This document shows, in pieces, positions 1 to 12,222 of a stretch of 64,000 nt of DNA; position 1 is the first letter of the stretch, and each line of letters opens with the position of its first letter. The DNA is from Cloeon dipterum (lineage: Eukaryota > Arthropoda > Insecta > Ephemeroptera > Baetidae): contig NC_088786.1 of NCBI RefSeq assembly GCF_949628265.1, forward strand, positions 18,993,681 through 19,057,680, given 5' to 3'. The position numbers and the translations under genes were made by a program. Under the pieces are notes generated by a model. It was given only the letters and a program-made list of their open reading frames with translations. It did not search any database and was not told the DNA's origin.

Positions 1-171
1 ATAGGGAAAAATAAAAATCAACGGAAATTTTGCACGTTTTTAAATGCTGAAAAAACTTTTCCTTGTTTTTTTTAACTAACCCATTTTACTGACACGTGCT
101 GCTCACAAATTTAATTTAAGATCAACTCTTTCACTGATAAAGAAATTAAAATTTGCTCGAAATAAATTTAC

Positions 172-482
172 CTGTAAGCCTCAAAATTATAATTGATTAC
201 GCTGGCGATGGGGAAGTTATTTACGCTTTCGTCCTCCTCATCGAGCAAAGGGCAATCCGGACTGCCCCTCTCGTGCAATAGATTAATTTCCAAAGGGTTT
301 GATTTGAAATTGCTGGCTTCGTGATTGCAGTAGTGGCATCGCGGTAGATATTTTTCAATGTCGAAATAAAATCCTGAGGAGGTCAAGGCGCGTCGGTTGA
401 CGGGGTGTCTCTCATCAAAGTCGGCAGGGAAGGAGATGTAGCGGTGCAGTTCGATGTTGAAGTCCAGCTTGCTTGGGTCCAT
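172..482 (-). CDS. BIR-type zinc-fold protein, first coding exon (partial)
   Basis: This exon opens with ATG at 482 and ends at 172 with a good donor (CAG|GTAAAT), so the gene continues past the left edge. The 103 visible residues resemble a baculoviral IAP repeat: an aromatic/Pro start with paired Arg, a GFYF motif, then C-x2-C-x17-H-x6-C. That is one residue longer than the usual C-x2-C-x16-H-x6-C, and the typical Trp after the second Cys is Phe. BIR domains bind zinc and mediate protein contacts in caspase inhibition or mitosis. With no RING or second BIR visible, it could be an IAP, a survivin-like protein or another BIR protein. The fold call is fairly sure; the gene identity is open. 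Confidence 0.6.
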
Positions 483-1834
483 TGTTTCTTCTCACATTGC
501 TGACCAGGCACGGTCTGAGAATATAAGGCAACGGGACTAATTATTTTATGGCGTTCCGTCAAAGACTATTACGACGGGTTACTAATTTTTTGGATAGGAG
601 TCAAGCTTTGCAAGTTTTTCATCCGCGAATACTAAGATAAGATTGGAGTGGCCCACACGTCTTCTGGTCTTTTAGTCTAATCGCAAACGCATGAATCAGA
701 ACAAGGACATGTTTATCGAAATATCAAAAAAGTCTAAGGGCGGAAATTTTTTCCTTATTTCCTGTTACAGCTTTTGCCGTATCGTTTTCTTCTTAGATTT
801 AAATAACAGCGTTTTTTCTCAGATTATTTTTGCTTGCCATGATTTGTATTTTTTAAATTAAAATTCATTTTTCATTCTGCATGTTCCTATTTACTTCTTC
901 TACAGGGAAAATCTTAAAAAAATTGATTGGGAATCAAACAAGAATGAATTTAATTCACACTTACGCACTTCTGGAAAAAAATTTTAAGAAAAATCGCAGA
1001 GTTGTCTCCTTATTTTACGCGATATTCGCAATGTAGGACTTTTAAATTTTCATTATTCATCACAAATAGGCAATAATAAATCGCGTTCAAAAGCAACTTC
1101 TATGATCAGCTCTAGCATGCTAGGAACAAAAACCATGACAATTTCCTCATAGACTTTTTGCCGAGCAGCGCGCACACTCTATTAAGAGTGGTGGTATTAT
1201 TGCTTCTGCTTTAATCGTGAGTTTCAGCAGGTTGTTCGCTGACACAACAAATGCCTGATTTCTCCTAAATTTCCTTTGTAGGTTTTATAATTTTATATAT
1301 TAAATGACCTTTTCGAAGAAATAAACTGAATTGAATTGATAGTGAGATTAAGTCGAAGCGCAACTACTGTATAGATGGCGCGAACATTGATTATTGCGAC
1401 GGTTCCGCAGAGAGGAGTAAAAAGTCAAAGCTAACGCGTGAGTCACGTTTCTCACTTGCGGCTGGTCAGTTACCGCAAATATTCGCTAGAATAATAAAAT
1501 GCTCTTTAATTTAAAACTCTTTGTTTAATGGTGTTTCTGCCACTCTGAATAATTGTCGTGATCATCGGTCACCTGTATATGCACTCTCTATTATTAATTA
1601 TTGGCTGTATTTTACAACTAACCCAGCAAGCTTTAAATGTATTTTTATGAAAATAAACCACTATATCGCGATTTTTTTTTGTCAATTGATCAAGTCTGTT
1701 AGGTCAAAAAGGTCAGTCAGGACTAAAGATATGATAAGCGTGTTAGTTGGCAACGACATTATTTGGTCAACAGCAGCGGAATAGAGGTACATTGACGTAC
1801 GTTATCGTTCTCACTCAGGTCGGCGCCAGTCATC
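483..1834. other. Spacer between divergent genes
   Basis: AT-rich sequence between the BIR gene (left, minus) and the first hydroxylase gene (right, plus). It should hold both promoters. I see no convincing coding exon, RNA gene or repeat. The 87-codon open frame at 1521-1784 has no splice context or family resemblance. Confidence 0.5.
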
Positions 1835-3650
1835 ATGGTCACCGAATTGTTCAGTAATTCACTCAGGTACGATAGCATTATAGAGAGAAATTCTTGATGA
1901 ACTTTTCAATTTAATTTTGCTAATTCTATAATACATAGTTATACTACGAATTAAATAATAGTTGAATAGTTGCGACATAATATGTATATTAATTTGAAAA
2001 TGAATTTACAAGACACTGTCAGCGCTTTTGGGTTGCATCTGGTGACTTTTGGCAGTCAAACTGGGTTTGGGCCCTGGACACTTTTGGTAGCCAGGATGAT
2101 GAAACTACTTATATCTATGGTAAAAATATACTAGAATAGTTATTTATTTTCGCACAGAATAATGGAAAATAACGAAAATTATCTTTCCCTAGAGCTGATT
2201 AATATCAGTTGCATCTTTTCTATCTTTTGATTGTTTAAATTCATTTTATTTAATTAATTTTATTGAAATAGGTTTGACCTTTGTGACCATGGCCATATAC
2301 TGGGGTCTTGGATTCGGATATATTCTCATGGATTTGAGCAAATGGCCAAAGTTTTTACAAAAATATAAAATTCGGCCAGGCACCAACGAGCCCTTTGATG
2401 TCTCCAAATTCATTCGAGTAAATATTTAAAAAAAATATTAATAACTGGAGATATAAATACATAGTAATGCTCATCTCTCAGGGTGTGCTGCAAAGCTTAT
2501 TCAACCAAATTGTAGTTGGCATCCCAGTTGCTTACTTTGCCTACAAACTGATGCTATGGCGGGGGATGCCGCCGATCCGCGTGCTACCCACCTTCCAGAG
2601 GCTGCTCTTTGATCTGCTGGCCTTCGTCCTGACTGCAGAGTTTAATTTTTACTACAGTCATAGGTATGAATATAGAAAAGAAATGCATTTTTTTAAAGAG
2701 AATAATTAGCGATGGACGGGAAAGACTCTTTTTTAAATAAATATATCAGGTGTTGGAATTAATATTTAAATGGCCAGTGTAGGAAATAAAAAACTTTCCA
2801 GGTTACTTTTTTCTTAAAATGTTTCCTTTAAAAATATTTTTTCCTTACGAAATCGCATTAATATCCAGTCATTTATTGCCATATAAGAAAGTTTACAACT
2901 CTCTAGACATTTATCAATAATTAATAAAAACAGGCGATCACAATTTCATGTATGTGACTTAATTAAATTATATTAAATTATTTTCATCACTGTTCAAGAT
3001 AGGGTAAAAAAATGCAATAGGCAAATCACAGAGTTGATACAAATATATCCGTTCGTCATATTTGTGTGATACTATTTTGTTTTCCCAAATAAAAAGGTGG
3101 AAGGCCTTGCAGGCTGGTCATGTTAACATAATTTTTTACTGTGAAAAAGACCAACTTCAAGTGCTGGTCAAGTATTGCGAAAATTTCGGTAGACATTTGA
3201 AAAAGCTGTAAAGCAATTTTAACGACCTCACCTTCCAGGATGCTGCACCACAAGTCTGTCTACAAATATTTCCACAAGAAGCACCACGAGTGGACGTATC
3301 CGGTGTCTGTGATGGCTATCTGCTGTCACCCTGTGGAGCACTGCTTTTTAAACATGTTCACCGTTCTCTTGGGGCCCTTCCTGCTGGGCTCGCACATGGC
3401 CACCAGCCTCGCCTTTTTGGTCATGGCCATGCTCCTCATTCTGCACGACCACAGCGGTTTCCACTTGCCGTTCGCCTACTCTTCGCAGTTCCACATTTTC
3501 CACCACCTCAGAATAAACCAATGCTTCGGCGTCATCGGTCTTTTGGATTGGCTGCATGGTACAGACATCATTTTCAGGAGATCCACGGCCTTCAAACGCC
3601 ATGTGGTACTCACCGGTATCACATCCACCAGGGAACTGTACCCGGATTAA
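1835..3650 (+). CDS. Fatty acid hydroxylase domain protein (FAXDC2-like), copy A
   Basis: Five exons: 1835-1866, 2013-2119, 2272-2417, 2482-2663 and 3239-3650, all phase-consistent with GT–AG introns, giving about 292 residues. It belongs to the membrane di-iron fatty acid hydroxylase/sterol desaturase superfamily. Exons 4-5 carry the histidine clusters that bind iron: SHRMLHH, HKKHHEW, HPVEH, HDHSGFH and FHIFHH. Hydrophobic stretches in exons 3-5 fit an ER membrane enzyme. Family members oxidise sterol or lipid chains; the substrate cannot be read from sequence. Exon 1 is odd: only about 11 codons lie before the donor and an in-frame stop sits upstream, so the membrane-anchor start seen in the neighbouring copy is missing. 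A different first exon is possible. The fifth intron boundary region (2664-3238) is plain AT-rich intron. Confidence 0.88.
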
Positions 3651-4524
3651 GGATTTAAAAGAAAAGAGTTCTTGTTGATTTCAAAAGCATTTCATAGAAT
3701 ACGAATTAAAAAAATGAATGAAATAGGCTATATAACATTGCTTCTGTGCTACTCAAAATAAAATCAGGAACTCAATCAGCCCCAACATATTATGGCCTCG
3801 CACAGCTCAAGAAATTGGAGAACAAAATTTTAAATTAAATATATAGGATGTAAATCAATGTTTCCAAACATTTATCAGAAATTTGGTCAGGTACCCATTT
3901 TATTATTGTGTTATAACTGACTGGATTTAAAGCTCAAAAAGTTATTCAATGCTCTTTATGCATGTTATAAGCTTTTTTATCCAAGAGCGATAACGACTTA
4001 ATTTACATCGAACAATGCAGTAAAACATCTTCCAGGAGGGACATTAGAAATTAATCAATTCGAGTTTTGACAAATCACGTCTTCGCCTTCACAAACTGCG
4101 CAGCTGAGCAGACCTGTAATGCGAGTTGCATACTTAGATCAATCACTAACGTACCTACGCCAAAATTCAACCAGGGTAAGAGCCAGAATAGCTGAAATTA
4201 TAAAATAATTGCAAAGCTGGAAAAAAGTTAATATTTCATCACATTCAGGAAAATTCAACGAAACTAAAAATATGTGCATTTAAAGTCCATTTGTGTCTAG
4301 AAACTCATACCACAACAAAAAATATTTATGATCTCTTGTCTATTCCATATTGATTGATACTTTTTATTTTTCAATTTTATCAGAAATGATGCAGCAGGAG
4401 TCGTTGCATTCAAAGGCAGATTTCGTCATATAGAAAATTTATCGGAGGGTTCGACGGTTCATTGAGTCTGTTGGTTATTGCACGGGCCTGAAAGCTAAAG
4501 TGATAAGCACTTTAGTCGACAACT

Positions 4525-6524
4525 ATGGTCGGTCACAAGCAGCAGCGCGACACAGGCAGGTTGGCCTCCTCGCTGGGGTCGGCGCTCGTCCTACTCGCAT
4601 CCATTGTTGTTGTGTTCGCAGCATTCAGAAATTCACTCACATGGTATGACAAAATTAGAAAATTCAAGCACAATATCTTTGTTAAAAGAACACAAACTTT
4701 TGGAGTGTTAATGGTATTTAAATCATTGTTTTTTTTCAAATCTAGGTAATAATAAGCATATAAAGTAATAAAACCTATTTCTGACAGTATAATGAAAATT
4801 TATTTACCGTTTTGTGTCATGTTAGTCTTTTATTTCTCAAGTCATCACTTCAGCTATAAAAACGTGTAAAAGACCAACAAAGATAATTCTCTAATTGCAC
4901 TGGCCTTTGCTCCTAAAATGAAATCAAACAAACAGCTTTGTTATTGATAAAAATCAAAACTATATCTTAGCTGTTAAGAGTTTGTTCAAAGAATAGGTGT
5001 ATATTGCTCTCTTATCTTTTATAGAGCAGGTTTTAGTGCATTGATAAATCCTAAAATCTGAATGGCAATAATGAACAAATTAGATACGTTTCACGCGAAT
5101 AATATGAAAAATCGTAACTATTCCTATTATTTAAAAAAGGCACCTTCAACGCTTTTGGGGAGCATCAGGTGATTTTTGGCAGTCAAACTGGGAATGGGCG
5201 CTGGACTCGTATGGTCAAGATGAAGAGAAGTTTTACGTCTTTGGTACAAAATAAATAATTTGACTACCTTTTAAATTCATTTTTAATTTTAACCTTTAAA
5301 CCCCAAAGGTTTGACCTTGCTGACCATGACCGTTTTCTGGGGCATCGGATCCATTTACATTTTCATGGACCTCACCAACTGGCCCAAGTTCATGCGCAAG
5401 TACAAAATTCAGCCAGGCACTAACGAGCCCTTGGACAAGTCAAAGTTAATTCAAGTATTAACATTTTCTTTTAGAAGCTGATTGAAACATATTTGCTAAT
5501 AATACACAAATTCAAGGGTGCGCTGCAGGGTGTATTCAACCAAATCGTGGTTGGTCTCCCCGTCGCCATGCTTGCCTACAAACTGATGCAATGGCGAGGA
5601 ATGCCGCCCACTCGCGAGTTGCCCACTTTCCAAAGGGTGCTCTTTGAGCTGCCGATTTTCATCTTAATCGAAGAATTTGGCTTTTACTACAGCCACAGGT
5701 AAAGAAAATGAAAAATAGAGTTGGGAATATAATCTTAATTCACCAGTAAATTTGAATTTTAAGCTCTCTTAGAAGGTTTAACTAAAATTAAAACAAATCA
5801 ACCATCAACCCAATAAATGTTAACATCACTTATAGGAAATAATGTGCGAGAACCATCTTTAAGCAGCCCAAAATCGTCAAAGACAAAACCAAAAATAGAG
5901 TTTGAAAAATATGAGTCAACTGAACCTTTAATGTTTGATAAAAAAATCTAAATATGGAAAATTCAACTTAATGATGTGTTGCCTAAAAGACAGTTAGTTG
6001 TCTCTTTCGGTCAATTTTTAAAACCTGAGGAATTAACTTTAAAAAAAGGAAAATATTTTGTTTGTTAATTGCCAATATATTCGTTTGTTCTCAGACTGTT
6101 GCATCACAAGTCGATTTACAAGTACATCCACAAAAAGCACCACGAATGGACCGCCCCAGTGTCCGTGATGGCCATTTACTGCCACCCAGTGGAGCATTTC
6201 TTTTCAAACATGTTCCCCATTCTGCTGGGACCCTTCCTGTTGGGTTCGCACATGGCCACTGGCATCCTGTGGTTCATTTTGGCCATCATCACCACCCTGA
6301 ACGACCACAGTGGCTACCACATGCCGTTTGCTTTCTCCTCTGAATTCCACGACTTCCACCACTTGAAATTCAACCAATGCTTTGGAGTGCTCGGCCTGCT
6401 GGACAGGCTGCACGGCACAGACGCTGTTTTCAGGAAGAATATGGCCTTCAAGCGGCACATGGTGGTCACTAGTTTTAAATCCGCCAGGGAACTCTACCCT
6501 GACGAGCTCAAAAAGTCAAAATAG
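4525..6524 (+). CDS. Fatty acid hydroxylase domain protein (FAXDC2-like), copy B
   Basis: Five exons: 4525-4643, 5140-5243, 5309-5454, 5517-5698 and 6095-6524, giving 326 residues, close to vertebrate FAXDC2. Exon lengths and phases match the upstream gene, and exons 3 and 4 are identical in length (146 and 182 bp), so the two are tandem duplicates. Residues about 17-34 form a hydrophobic anchor. Histidine boxes: SHRLLHH at 182-188, HKKHHEW at 196-202, HPVEH at 214-218, NDHSGYH at 253-259 and FHDFHH at 268-273. The set is complete, so the protein should be an active di-iron oxygenase of the sterol desaturase superfamily, probably in the ER. Exact substrate unknown; cholesterol/alkane and sphingolipid roles are known for relatives. 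Confidence 0.92.
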
Positions 6525-7316
6525 TTTATTAAGACTTAATTTTCTTTTGATATTATTTTTTTATCATAATAACAGGTATTTCATGAAGTTGCAAAACATG
6601 AAAAGGCTGAGGAGCTAATAAGGTTCTTTGTTTCTAGGAAAAAATTTGCATTTTCAAAAATCACTTGGTTGTTTACCACTCATTTCTGCCGTTTTTTTAA
6701 CCATGTTCACCCACAAGATATGCAGGAACTAATATTTTTGTATTACGCATATTTAATTAAAATATCGTCCTGGTCCCGGTAAAATTACGCTTCAACAACC
6801 AAACGCGAATTGCAAGAAAAGGGCAACAATCACTTCAATAATGAAATTTGGGGAGTTCATTGAAAGTTGCGCAATTTTACCGGGACCTGGATGATATGCT
6901 ATTTAACTTCCCCTACAATCGAAGTCATGGGCAAATTATCTACAAATTATTACCAACTAAAGTGTAAATAATCCCTGCAAAGTATCGGTAAAAATTAAAA
7001 TTGAAAGCACTGGATTTTTTAAAATTAAAATGATTAAGCAGTCCTGGTTTTTCTTTGCTGCTAGGCATGATTTAAAATAAATTTCTTTCGTTAAAAATAT
7101 TACATACATTTATTGAGTGTAGATACATTTCAACAGTGTAATTGTAAATAAAAACAAACGAGATTCGATGTTTAAAATTTCAGCTCAAGGACGGATCATT
7201 TTTCTCTGGTAAAAGACCAGTTTCGCTGTCAAACACTTTTTACAAAAGCATTAAATCTTACAATAAGCACTTTATCAGGACGGAATGTTCATTTCTAGAC
7301 GATTCTGCGTAGTTTG
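6525..7316. other. Convergent spacer holding a MITE
   Basis: This stretch separates the 3' ends of hydroxylase copy B (plus) and the cysteine-rich secreted protein gene (minus). Apart from the 128-bp MITE at 6766-6893, it is AT-rich with no supported gene. Confidence 0.6.
6766..6893 (+). mobile_element. MITE family 1, copy 1
   Basis: A 128-bp element with terminal inverted repeats starting CGTCCTGGTCCCGGTAAAAT on the left and ending in its diverged complement on the right. ATAT flanks both sides (6762-6765 and 6894-6897), which fits a 4-bp target-site duplication. A second copy, in reverse orientation, lies at 20478-20617 and has its own matching 4-bp flanks. There is no coding capacity. The superfamily is undetermined; 4-bp duplications occur in Chapaev and Sola among others, but the end sequence does not let me choose. 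Confidence 0.85.
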
Positions 7317-10300
7317 TTACCTCAAAAAAACTAGCGAGAGAAGCAAAAGAGACATACCCTGCGCCAAGCAGACAGAGTTAGCTGCCGAGCCAAACCTGAA
7401 GATTTTGATGTGGTTCTCGTTTTCCATCCAGGGATTGGCACCATCGTCAAAGTGCATCGGACACTGATCCCCTTTAAAAACAATCATTTAGTAATCATTA
7501 AACTGTTTCAATCGTCAGATCCACTCACTTTCTCTCTCATACTCCTGCATTTCTATCGACACTGTGGCCCCCTCAGTGTAATTCCACGAGTCAACATCCT
7601 GACTCAGGTCGCAAAAGGCGCCCAAGGCTTGTGACATGATGACTCTGTTGAGGTCAGCTCGCTGGTAAACCCAGCACCTGTACTTGCTGAAAGCGTCCAG
7701 CTCGTCATATGTGATGAGGTAAGACTTGAGGTTTTCCTTCCAAAAACCTATGCACTTCATTTTGTAATCAGGGTCACTGTATATGTCGACAGGGCGGCCC
7801 AAGTGGTCCACGCTCAAGCAGTATGTTTCGTCAATGAAAATCTAGAAAGAGAAGGGGCAAAATGTATTCATGGTTTTTCCATAGCCAATTAAAACAATGT
7901 CAGAATTTTTTTCCCAGACAGTAGATATTTTAAGTCTTTTTTCTAAAAACTAAATAATTAAATTTCAAACAATGTATGGATTTAAATTTAAAAATTACCT
8001 CCTTCTGGTCAGTGTCACACACAGAAAAGTCTGAGATGTTCTCTTTGCAGTAGAGGTTTGGTCTAGGCGAGAGTGTGACGCCTCCAAGGATCCTCGTCTC
8101 GAAAGGCACATCACCCCTTTGTGTGAAGTTGTACTTGCCCGCAATGGGGCATCGCACAGGCACAGGATTCTTGGCCAACAAGGTGTTGTACTTCCAAGAA
8201 TCCTTGTTTGGGAACTGCACCCACGAGCAAACCGTGTGGAAATTATCCAAAATCACAGCAAGGCCTTTGCGGTATCTGATGATGCTGTGGTGGCGAGGCA
8301 CAAAGTCAAAGCAAATGTAGTCCTTTTGGCTGTAATAATGATTAGTTTTATTAACTTTGGTTTATAGAGAAAAACTCCAAAAATGACACAGGTTCTGTGC
8401 AAAATATATGGAAATTTTTCAAAAAATAAAAAACTTCTCATTTCATAATATTTTAAAAAATGGACTTGTCATTGACAAGGTTTGCAGTATTATTCACACG
8501 CAAAAAATTCAGCTTGCATTTGTCTATTTTCTAATTTCATGAGTATTTTGTTGTTTACTCATAAAAAGAGTAAATATTTTCCATTGAATGTTTTCAATGT
8601 GTGATTTCAAATTAAAAGCAATGTTGAACAATTTTCCCAATCTTTGTGAAGTGCAAACGATTTATTTTAGCCACGCTTTTTGGTAAATCTAATTGCACGA
8701 AATGTGTATAGAAGGCACTAAAGAGGTTTTCTCGGCATTTTCACGCTTACATGTTGTATTTTTATAAACTTGTCACTTCTTTTGTAAATTGTAAAGGGTT
8801 ACAACAAATATAGCAAAAGCTGTATTTTAGCTATTTCAGACTTATTAGCCGGTTGCATAACATGTTGTAAATATGAGTCAATTTTTACAATGGCTTTTGT
8901 GGGCAACTGAGAAGATTTTTTATTCCATTTCACAAATTAAAGAGAAAAATGATTAATTACCATCCATCAACAGTGAGTCTGGCCATCATGTATCTGTTGC
9001 CCCGCTGTTCTCTGCAGACGTACACAGTCTGCCTGTAGCGACCTTCGTCAGGGTACCAGGTCTCAATGATGTGCGTTTCGTTTATAAACACGTCAGCATC
9101 CAAGTTGGCAGTGTTGATCCAGTCGCCGCTGAAGTTTTGGGGCAGTCGACAGCCTGGCTGCACCACCTCTGCCTTCACGGGCGTGATACGCAAACGTTCA
9201 GGGCTCTGCTCTGGAGTTTTCAGCGTGTTGCACTCTGCCGTGATTGACACACCAATGTACAGGTCGTCGTCTCGATTTTTCAAGAAGCAGCGGTACTTTT
9301 CATCTTTTCGAGACTCTTTCGTGTTGGCCACAGCGAAGAAGTGGTTTTTTTCCACAAACCAGGAGCCAAGACAACTGTATTCAACCACTGGAAAATTGAA
9401 AAAAATATAGTAATAAGTAAATGTATTTCTTGCAAAATGTATTTTAAAAAAACAAAATTATTGTTTCGCTTTTTGGAACATTCAATTTAAAAATATTTCC
9501 TGCCCCCAATATCCAGGAAAAAATTTGACCACAAAGTTTTGCGAAAAGAATTCAAAAATAGCCAAAATAAAGCTACATTTAATGAAAAATGCCATAGAAA
9601 AATTGAAACTACCACAATTAGTCGTTGCATTTTCCCAGAACACTTAAACGTGGTAAAAATCTTACGAACTCTTGCAAAAATATGAAAATGGCACATCATT
9701 TGATTCATCCTGCTGGCCGGATTTATTAAAATGTAAAGTTTATTGCAATTTTTACAACGGGAAATATTCCTAACACTAATTGTGGTTTATATTAAACACC
9801 ATGGTGACAAAAATGTACCAATTGTTTGGAATAATTTTGTGGTAAAACTTACAGCCGTCGAAAGTGCCTTCCATGCCCTCGCAGCGCTTGTAGGTGATGT
9901 TGAACTTCTGGTTGGTGATCAAGAACTGAGTTCCAGCCACCTGGCATGACTTGACCAGAGCATTGGGGTTATTGCACTCGCCCGTGAAACGGAATCTGTT
10001 CTGGTAGGCAAACTGCCACACGCCTTCCAAGCTGGACCTGCAGTTGACTGGAACGTGGTTCTCCAAGAACAGAGTCTTCAGCTGCTGGTCAAGGTTCAGG
10101 CTACGGCAAATCCTTTCTACTGTGGGCTTGGCGTCTCGAGGCAGAGTCTGGCATGCGGCTAAAATTTAATTTGCAACAAAATTAATTTGAGAAAATTAGG
10201 CTAAATGAGGAGTCAAGCCTTACTTTCGATTTTTTCTAGGACGTTGACAGTCCTGACCATGAATTTGACGCAGGTGTAGCAGTTGTTTGGTCTGTCGTGC

Positions 10301-11371
10301 AGGACCATTGTTATGTTGACGTGGTACTCTTCTCTGATGTCCACGCATTCGCCCTTGTTGCTCACCCTGTTGGCGTTGATTTCGGTCAAGGTGTTCTGGC
10401 CATTCTCCCAAGAGAACCACATCCCTCGCATTACAATTGGAATGTTGCACGATAGACTGGACGCCAAATCCGCTGTTAGAAAAAAGGTTCAATTATTAGT
10501 GCAGTTTAAGGGTTTGGCTGCAGGGTGGATTATCGACATAAAGGCTGTTTCATTATTTCCTATATATTTTTTACGGTTCTCGTTCTTTCAAGAATTTTTT
10601 ATTTAATCTTTTTGTTTAAACTAATTTCAATTTAATAAAAATAGCAAAAAAAAATTCTTAACTACCCTTAAGAACAATTATTGTATTTTTTCCTGCTTTA
10701 ATGAAAGTTTTTTTTTACTGCTGTTAATCAGTCCTATTTTTAAAGTTACTGTTAGAGATGGAAAAGATCGAAAATATTAATGAGATTTGATAGAAATATT
10801 GAATGGTCAACTTTTAATGTATAAATAATTTACAATAATTCGCTCGATTCTAGTGTAGAATTACGGTGTATGTATGTATATGTGTTGCGTGAGGACACAG
10901 CAGAAATGTTTGCCATTTTTTCGCAATTTTTTAATTTGAAAATTAAAAGGCAAGGCACACAATAGAGCCAAGCGAAACGAAGCATTAATTAACTTTGATT
11001 TCCCACCACGCACCTGTTGCTTTTTTATGTATATGCTCTCTCTTTTGAAAATTCAAGAATTTATCATACCTGCGACAGCATTATGATAATTATTTAATTT
11101 AAAAAGTTTTTAAAGTCATGATCTCAGCGGCCCGCCCTTATGTTTTGGAAATGTTCAATGTGATATAAAACCAGCAATATTCAAAGCGCCTATATGGTCC
11201 GCAAAAATTCGTTATGAATTGTTTGTTGTTGAGCACCATCGCAGACACGCCCTGGGTCTCAGAGGCCGCTTCTGTAATTTGGTCGCCTTCCACCTGATAT
11301 TGGCCGTCGAGTCACTCACCGTGGACTAGCAAGAAGGCCAGCACGGCCAGCGTCAATCTGCCGTTGACCAT
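7317..11371 (-). CDS. Secreted cysteine-rich multi-module protein, possibly DUF7042-7045 family
   Basis: Seven exons on the minus strand: 11371-11320, 10472-10224, 10158-9853, 9387-8961, 8329-7999, 7841-7529 and 7471-7317, phase-consistent and totalling 610 residues. The first exon is a signal peptide (MVNGRLTLAVLAFLLVHG). The rest shows successive modules built on a Cys, then an R/E-G-x-W-x-F core, then paired Cys with aromatic strands: a CNIP..RGMWFSW module in exon 2, CRSSLEGVWQF in exon 3, CLGSWFVEKN and CRLPQNFSGDW in exon 4. This order resembles invertebrate secreted proteins that Pfam splits into DUF7042-7045, which I recall rather than checked. The protein ends in a short hydrophobic stretch (LLLLSLVFLR) that could be a weak GPI-type or membrane tail. 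Function unknown; extracellular location is well supported. Confidence 0.82.
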
Positions 11372-12222
11372 TCTGGCGATTTTTGTCGAAAATTTGACCT
11401 AAACGCAGCAGAGCCACCGCATTCCTTCTTTAACAAACACTCGCGCACCAAACAAGCAGGAAAAACTCCACCCTGATTCACACCGCTGTTCATTGGCTAG
11501 AGGAAGAGCAGAGTTGCGTCAGCGCGCAAAATTTGAATGCTGGAATTCACTGCTTCTTAAGGAGGAGGGATGGGGGACCCCTCGGACTATTGTAAACTTC
11601 TCATATAATATATATTAATGTTTTTCCCATTTTTATGGCCATGCATATAGATCTAGAATAAAAATACATAAATATTCTAAACGCACTTTGCAATCAAATT
11701 TTCCTCAGTTTTGATGCTACAGCATAATTTTTCTTCCCAGAGTCAAATAAACTAATATTCTCAGTATTCTCATATTTCTATTTTTTAGACCAAATAAAAA
11801 GTTTGATTGGACGATATGTTTTTCATATTAATTTATATTTTTTTACCTCAGTAAACACGTTGGTAAAATTTAGCTGGTCAAGCACAAAAAATGCTTAAAA
11901 AATATTCATGAATAAATTGCAATTTAGGTAGTGTAACAACGACAAATAAAAAAGCATTACAAAAATAATTCAACTCTTTTATCTGATTTTTAATCAGACA
12001 TGAGGAACATTAATAAAATAGCAACGATAAATCAGGTTTTAACTAACAGTGTAATTAATTCAAAAGCAGAAAGCATTCAATTTTAGCGCACGACAAAAAG
12101 AAATAATACCTCATCTGTTCAAATAAATTAATTTTTATTATATAAATAAATTATCAAACGACACAGGCAATGTAATATTTTTGGTCTAGATATATTGGCA
12201 TTGCTCCAATATATATCTTAAT
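11372..12222. other. Spacer: promoter of the cysteine-rich gene and 3' side of the Ig gene
   Basis: About 200 bp next to 11371 is GC-richer and likely holds the promoter and 5' UTR of the minus-strand cysteine-rich gene. The remainder is very AT-rich. At 12188-12218, just past the Ig gene stop, a short imperfect hairpin (AGATATATTGG, 7-base loop, CCAATATATATCT) lies in the probable 3' UTR. No gene is supported. Confidence 0.5.

Noticed and set aside
3290-3658. Long alternative-frame ORFs over the hydroxylase last exons (also 6062-6458)
   Set aside because: They are shadows of the conserved histidine-box frame, which alone carries the family motifs.
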